From DAOUCV01 sp034432095 (lineage in GTDB: Bacteria > Chloroflexota > Dehalococcoidia > Dehalococcoidales > UBA2162), in the NCBI GenBank assembly GCA_034432095.1, contig DAOUCV010000001.1, forward strand, positions 1 through 24,951: a stretch of DNA of 24,951 bases. Direction: 5' to 3'. The position numbers were made by a program, and so were the translations under genes. Of the stretch, positions 22,962-24,951 are shown in pieces (positions within the stretch are counted from its first letter, which is position 1; every line of letters starts with the position of its first letter). The notes under the pieces were generated by a model. That model worked only from the letters and a program-made list of their open reading frames with translations, ran no database searches and was not told the DNA's origin.

Positions 22962-23986
22962 CTGACCCTTTCCCTCGTAGAAGCTTTACCTCGCTGGCAT
23001 AGTTCAGCCACCAGGACACTGAGGGCAAGCTCAGCATCATATTTCCCGGTCTTAATCGAGAGGTCAGTCTCCAAAAGGTGGTGATATACCTCCTTAAGGC
23101 GCGGTAAAGGGTACCTGCTGGCTTGCTCTAATGTTTTACTTAAAGCAAACTCCGAGGCTAAACCTAACCTATTCTGGATTTCTGTTTTGACTTCCCCCCG
23201 ACTTCTCAGCTCCCTTGCCCTGACTATCATCTGAACCTGTCGTGACAGCATATACAGAAGATAAGCTGGAGCTACCCCCCTCTGGAGCAGGTGCTGTAGT
23301 AACTGCTCCGCCAGCTCAGCTCTGGAATCAAGGATAGCGTCAACCATAGCAAAAACGGTAGCCTGCTGAGTATAGCCAACTAATGTCCTGACATCATCTT
23401 CCTCAATGCGGCGGTCTGGAGCAAACAGGATTAGCTTATCGATTTCACTGGCCATAATCCACAGATTACTCCCCACCAGTCTGGCGAGCAGGCTCACTGC
23501 GGTGGGAGAGATGCTACCACCTTTATCCGCCACTCGCTTTCGCACCCACTCACGGAGTTCCGCCTCCTTCAGTAGGGGGAAGGCTTTTACCGTCGCCTTA
23601 CGGGCAAGTTCCTTGAATAGCGGGTTACCGCTGGTTATTCTACCCTCTATTAACACTAATACGGTGCTATCCGGTATTCTGCCGATACAGTCACTAAAGG
23701 CTTTATACTCGTCCTGATGTTCCGCTACTCTGGGGGTTCTCCTCTGGCGGCGGGACCCGGGCTGAGGTTCAAAGCGTTCCAGCAAGCCATTAACTATGAC
23801 CAAGCGCTTCTCGGCGAGAAAGGGCACCGTCTCACTAACGGTTCGTAACTGGTCGACAGATAGCTGTTGTCCATCAAGCGTGGTGGTGCCGAGCGCTAAA
23901 GCTGCCTGGTCACCTATCTGCCCTTTTATTTCCTCAAGGGCTCGGGCAAGAGAAAAATCGTCCTGACCATGTAATATATATAACAA
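22958..23986 (-). CDS. holA: DNA polymerase III delta subunit (clamp loader)
   Basis: HolA is the delta subunit that opens the sliding clamp during loading. The 342-residue protein starts MLYILHGQDDFSLARALEEI, where the GxDxFS segment is typical, and contains VPFLAEKRLVIVNG and the helical LVGSNLWIMASEIDKLILF collar-region motif. The sequence is diverged, as is usual for this family. The start is TTG at 23986 with AAGGAAGATAAGG upstream; no better in-frame start exists. It is the first gene of the leftward run holA-pdxA. Confidence 0.88.
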   Translation of the reverse strand: MLYILHGQDDFSLARALEEIKGQIGDQAALALGTTTLDGQQLSVDQLRTVSETVPFLAEKRLVIVNGLLERFEPQPGSRRQRRTPRVAEHQDEYKAFSDCIGRIPDSTVLVLIEGRITSGNPLFKELARKATVKAFPLLKEAELREWVRKRVADKGGSISPTAVSLLARLVGSNLWIMASEIDKLILFAPDRRIEEDDVRTLVGYTQQATVFAMVDAILDSRAELAEQLLQHLLQRGVAPAYLLYMLSRQVQMIVRARELRSRGEVKTEIQNRLGLASEFALSKTLEQASRYPLPRLKEVYHHLLETDLSIKTGKYDAELALSVLVAELCQRGKASTRERVR

Positions 23987-24016
23987 AGCCTTATCTTCCT
24001 TGGGTAACCCTCCTCA

Positions 24017-24025
24017 ATTTTATCA
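24017..24025 (-). promoter_or_regulatory. Putative extended -10 promoter of holA
   Basis: On the minus strand TGATAAAAT runs from 24025 to 24017. No good -35 box is seen. Expected +1 is about 24010, giving a 24-nt leader to the TTG start. Confidence 0.4.
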
Positions 24026-24054
24026 CACTGAATAACTATCTAGTAGTTTCTTGA

Positions 24055-24124
24055 CCTCACCCCCTGACCCCCTCTCCTTAAAAGGAGAGGGGGAAGAAAA
24101 AGCAAGAGAGGCTAGCGCCCCTCT
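24055..24124. repeat. Palindromic intergenic repeats between holA and hicA
   Basis: A C-rich lead CCTCACCCCCTGA (24055-24067) is followed by a 12-bp inverted repeat, CCCCCTCTCCTT (24068-24079) with AAGGAGAGGGGG (24082-24093). Next comes GAGAGGCTAGCGCCCCTC (24106-24123), similar to the CTAG-core motif at 3631-3646. The CCTCACCCCC lead also opens the palindromic element at 9258. The remaining DNA to 24215 holds no supported gene; two T-loop-like words near 24145-24177 do not form a tRNA. Confidence 0.55.
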
Positions 24125-24215
24125 TAAATGCCTATTCCAGCTCGAATCCAACTTGCTCTACTGGCGGACTCGAACCAGGCACAGCTAAAATGGCTGCGTT
24201 TTTGGTTAATAATGG

Positions 24216-24245
24216 ATGACATTAGCCCGATATCCGTTATATAAT
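24216..24245 (+). promoter_or_regulatory. Promoter of hicAB
   Basis: A perfect -10 TATAAT (24240-24245) lies 18 bases after ATGACA (24216-24221, five of six matches to TTGACA). The expected +1 is 24252. The first in-frame ATG for hicA is inside this -35 box and so would not be on the transcript. Confidence 0.6.
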
Positions 24246-24251
24246 GAATTT

Positions 24252-24434
24252 ACGAAAAGGAAAGAACTAATAAAATACCTGATAATTAGCGGTGCCTTCC
24301 TCGTTAGAGAGGGAAGCAGGCACAGCATTTATCAGAAAGGTAAATATAGAACGGCAGTCCCGCGTCATAATGAAATAGTGGATGAGCTAGCCAGAAAAAT
24401 TTGCCGGGATTTGGAAATTCCTTTTATTAAATAA
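24252..24434 (+). CDS. hicA: HicA-family mRNA interferase toxin
   Basis: HicA toxins are small double-stranded-RNA-binding-fold proteins that cleave mRNA. The product has the family pattern KRKELIKYL, then a GSRHSIY motif with the catalytic-type histidine, and VPRHNEI near the C-terminus. The family start (Met-x-KR) aligns with an ACG codon at 24252, which is also the expected +1 of a perfect TATAAT promoter; from there the protein is 60 residues. The frame is open back to an ATG at 24216, giving 72 residues, but that ATG overlaps the -35 box. hicB follows 13 bases after the stop. Confidence 0.82.
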   Translation, partial: TKRKELIKYLIISGAFLVREGSRHSIYQKGKYRTAVPRHNEIVDELARKICRDLEIPFIK

Positions 24435-24447
24435 GAGGTGAGGCAAA

Positions 24448-24639
24448 ATGCAATTTAGAGCGGTTATTAAAAAAAGTGATGGTTGGTGGATTGGGTGGCT
24501 AATTGATTTACCTGGTGTTAATGCTCAGGAGAAGACCAAAAAGAAACTGCTGGAATCCCTAAAAGTCTGTGCTAAAGAGATGATGGAAACACCTTTTGAA
24601 CCAAGAGAAGAAGAGGAATTGGTAAAAATCGAGGTGTAG
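24448..24639 (+). CDS. hicB: HicB-family antitoxin
   Basis: HicB antitoxins have a partly degraded RNase H-like fold that binds and blocks HicA. The 63-residue protein begins MQFRAVIKKSDGWWIGWLID and contains LPGVNAQEKTKKKLLESL, matching the short HicB/UPF0150 pattern. No DNA-binding domain follows, so it is of the short type and its ability to autoregulate is uncertain. A strong AAGAGGTGAGG ribosome-binding site precedes the ATG. Pairing with hicA just upstream in the toxin-first order supports the call. Confidence 0.85.
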   Translation: MQFRAVIKKSDGWWIGWLIDLPGVNAQEKTKKKLLESLKVCAKEMMETPFEPREEEELVKIEV

Positions 24640-24640
24640 A

Positions 24641-24690
24641 CCCACCCCCCTCTTCAACCTCCCCCCTTAACCCGCTCTCCTTAAAAGTAG
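24641..24690. repeat. Decayed C-rich intergenic repeat
   Basis: C-rich runs followed by CTCTCCTTAAAAG (24675-24687) match the palindromic repeat at 24068-24093, but the right arm is eroded (GTAGGG). It follows hicB directly. Confidence 0.4.
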
Positions 24691-24698
24691 GGTCGGGA

Positions 24699-24704
24699 TA
24701 TAAT
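24699..24704 (+). promoter_or_regulatory. Putative -10 box of the final gene
   Basis: TATAAT at 24699-24704 lies about 50 bases before the last gene. No convincing -35 box is present 16-18 bases upstream. Confidence 0.35.
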
Positions 24705-24755
24705 GTTATGTTTTTTTCGTTACAAAGGAGAGTCGTACAAAAGGAGGTTACGGTG

Positions 24756-24951
24756 ATGGAAAGGGAAAAAAGTGATTGAGGAGCTGCTACAAATTGCTGA
24801 TAGGATTAAAGACCTTCGTCTGGAATTGAAGAGACTCCAAAGGGAACACCGAGACCTGTGGAAGAAGCGGGACGAGCTTGAATACAGGCATTATACCGAG
24901 ATATATAACGCGGTGGATGAAAAAGGTAAGCTTATATACACCAAGGAGGAT
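24756..24951 (+). CDS. Small coiled-coil protein, partial, apparent frameshift near the start
   Basis: I do not recognise this protein. An ATG at 24756 with an excellent AAAGGAGG ribosome-binding site opens MEREKSD and stops at 24777-24779. One frame over, translation is open from a GTG at 24772 to the window end, giving a highly charged helical sequence (VIEELLQIADRIKDLRLELK, then RLQREHRDLWKKRDELEYRH) that looks like a coiled-coil. Removing one A from the six-A run at 24765-24770 would join them as MEREKVIEELL. So either an indel, slippage on the A-run, or an independent GTG start with AAAGGGA upstream explains it. The 3' end lies outside the window. Confidence 0.5.

Noticed and set aside
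24140..24180. tRNA-like T-loop words (rc GGTTCGAGTCC and GGATTCGAGC)
   Set aside because: The T-stem pairs over only about 3 bp and there is no anticodon or D-arm at the right distance, so no tRNA can be built. A tRNA fragment or attachment site remains possible but unsupported.
1..24951. CRISPR array, prophage or integrated conjugative element
   Set aside because: No regularly spaced repeats, cas genes, integrase or phage structural genes are seen; the only mobile traces are the short IS relic and small palindromic repeats.

Overview
The window looks like a chromosomal segment of an anaerobic bacterium of the Chloroflexota, most likely class Dehalococcoidia. The main pointers are: a corrinoid-uptake operon under a cobalamin riboswitch; an archaeal-type (short) aspartyl-tRNA synthetase; the homocysteine-biosynthesis gene set first described in methanogens; and a tmRNA whose proteolysis tag reads GEEPVLVAA, a short Gly-initiated tag like the one I recall for Dehalococcoides (GERELVLAG). 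TTG and GTG starts are common, and several genes appear to be transcribed without a leader. The lineage call is inference from gene content, not from a marker phylogeny.

Layout. 1-604: intergenic DNA with an insertion-sequence relic, a 22-bp tandem repeat, a consensus sigma70 promoter, a cobalamin riboswitch and terminator hairpins. 605-3471 (+): btuFCD corrinoid importer. 3472-3790: repeat-containing spacer with a promoter. 3791-6603 (+): a three-gene TrpXYZ-type ABC importer (lipoprotein, permease, ATPase). 6612-7718 (-): a YchF-type ATPase with an altered P-loop. 7985-8212 (-): small unknown protein. 8318-9206 (-): smpB followed by ssrA (tmRNA) and its terminator, the trans-translation module. 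9258-9358: nested palindromic element. 9376-12647 (-): aspS-tig-clpP, protein synthesis, folding and proteolysis. 12648-12773: divergent promoters. 12774-16166 (+): a tight five-gene operon (HcyBio, NIL-ferredoxin, UPF0280, E1-like enzyme, ThiS/MoaD-like protein) that looks like a complete sulfur-relay route to homocysteine. 16240-23986 (-): a membrane-anchored trypsin-like protease with a repeated coiled-coil, then tgt, ruvX, alaS, pdxA and holA (listed left to right; transcription runs holA to protease). 24000-24951: repeats, a hicAB toxin-antitoxin pair, and the start of a small coiled-coil gene that appears frameshifted.

The most interesting region is 12736-16166. The methanogen-type homocysteine genes (HcyBio, NIL-ferredoxin, UPF0280) are directly joined, with 3-5 nt gaps, to an E1-like activating enzyme and a ubiquitin-like sulfur carrier ending in Gly-Gly. 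This suggests that a protein thiocarboxylate feeds sulfur into the HcyBio reaction. The E1 lacks the cysteine used by ThiF. Other points of note: ruvX and hicA both have an ACG codon exactly where the start codon is expected; smpB, alaS, hicA and the HcyBio operon have -10 boxes placed for leaderless transcripts; and the riboswitch expression platform contains two mutually exclusive pairings.
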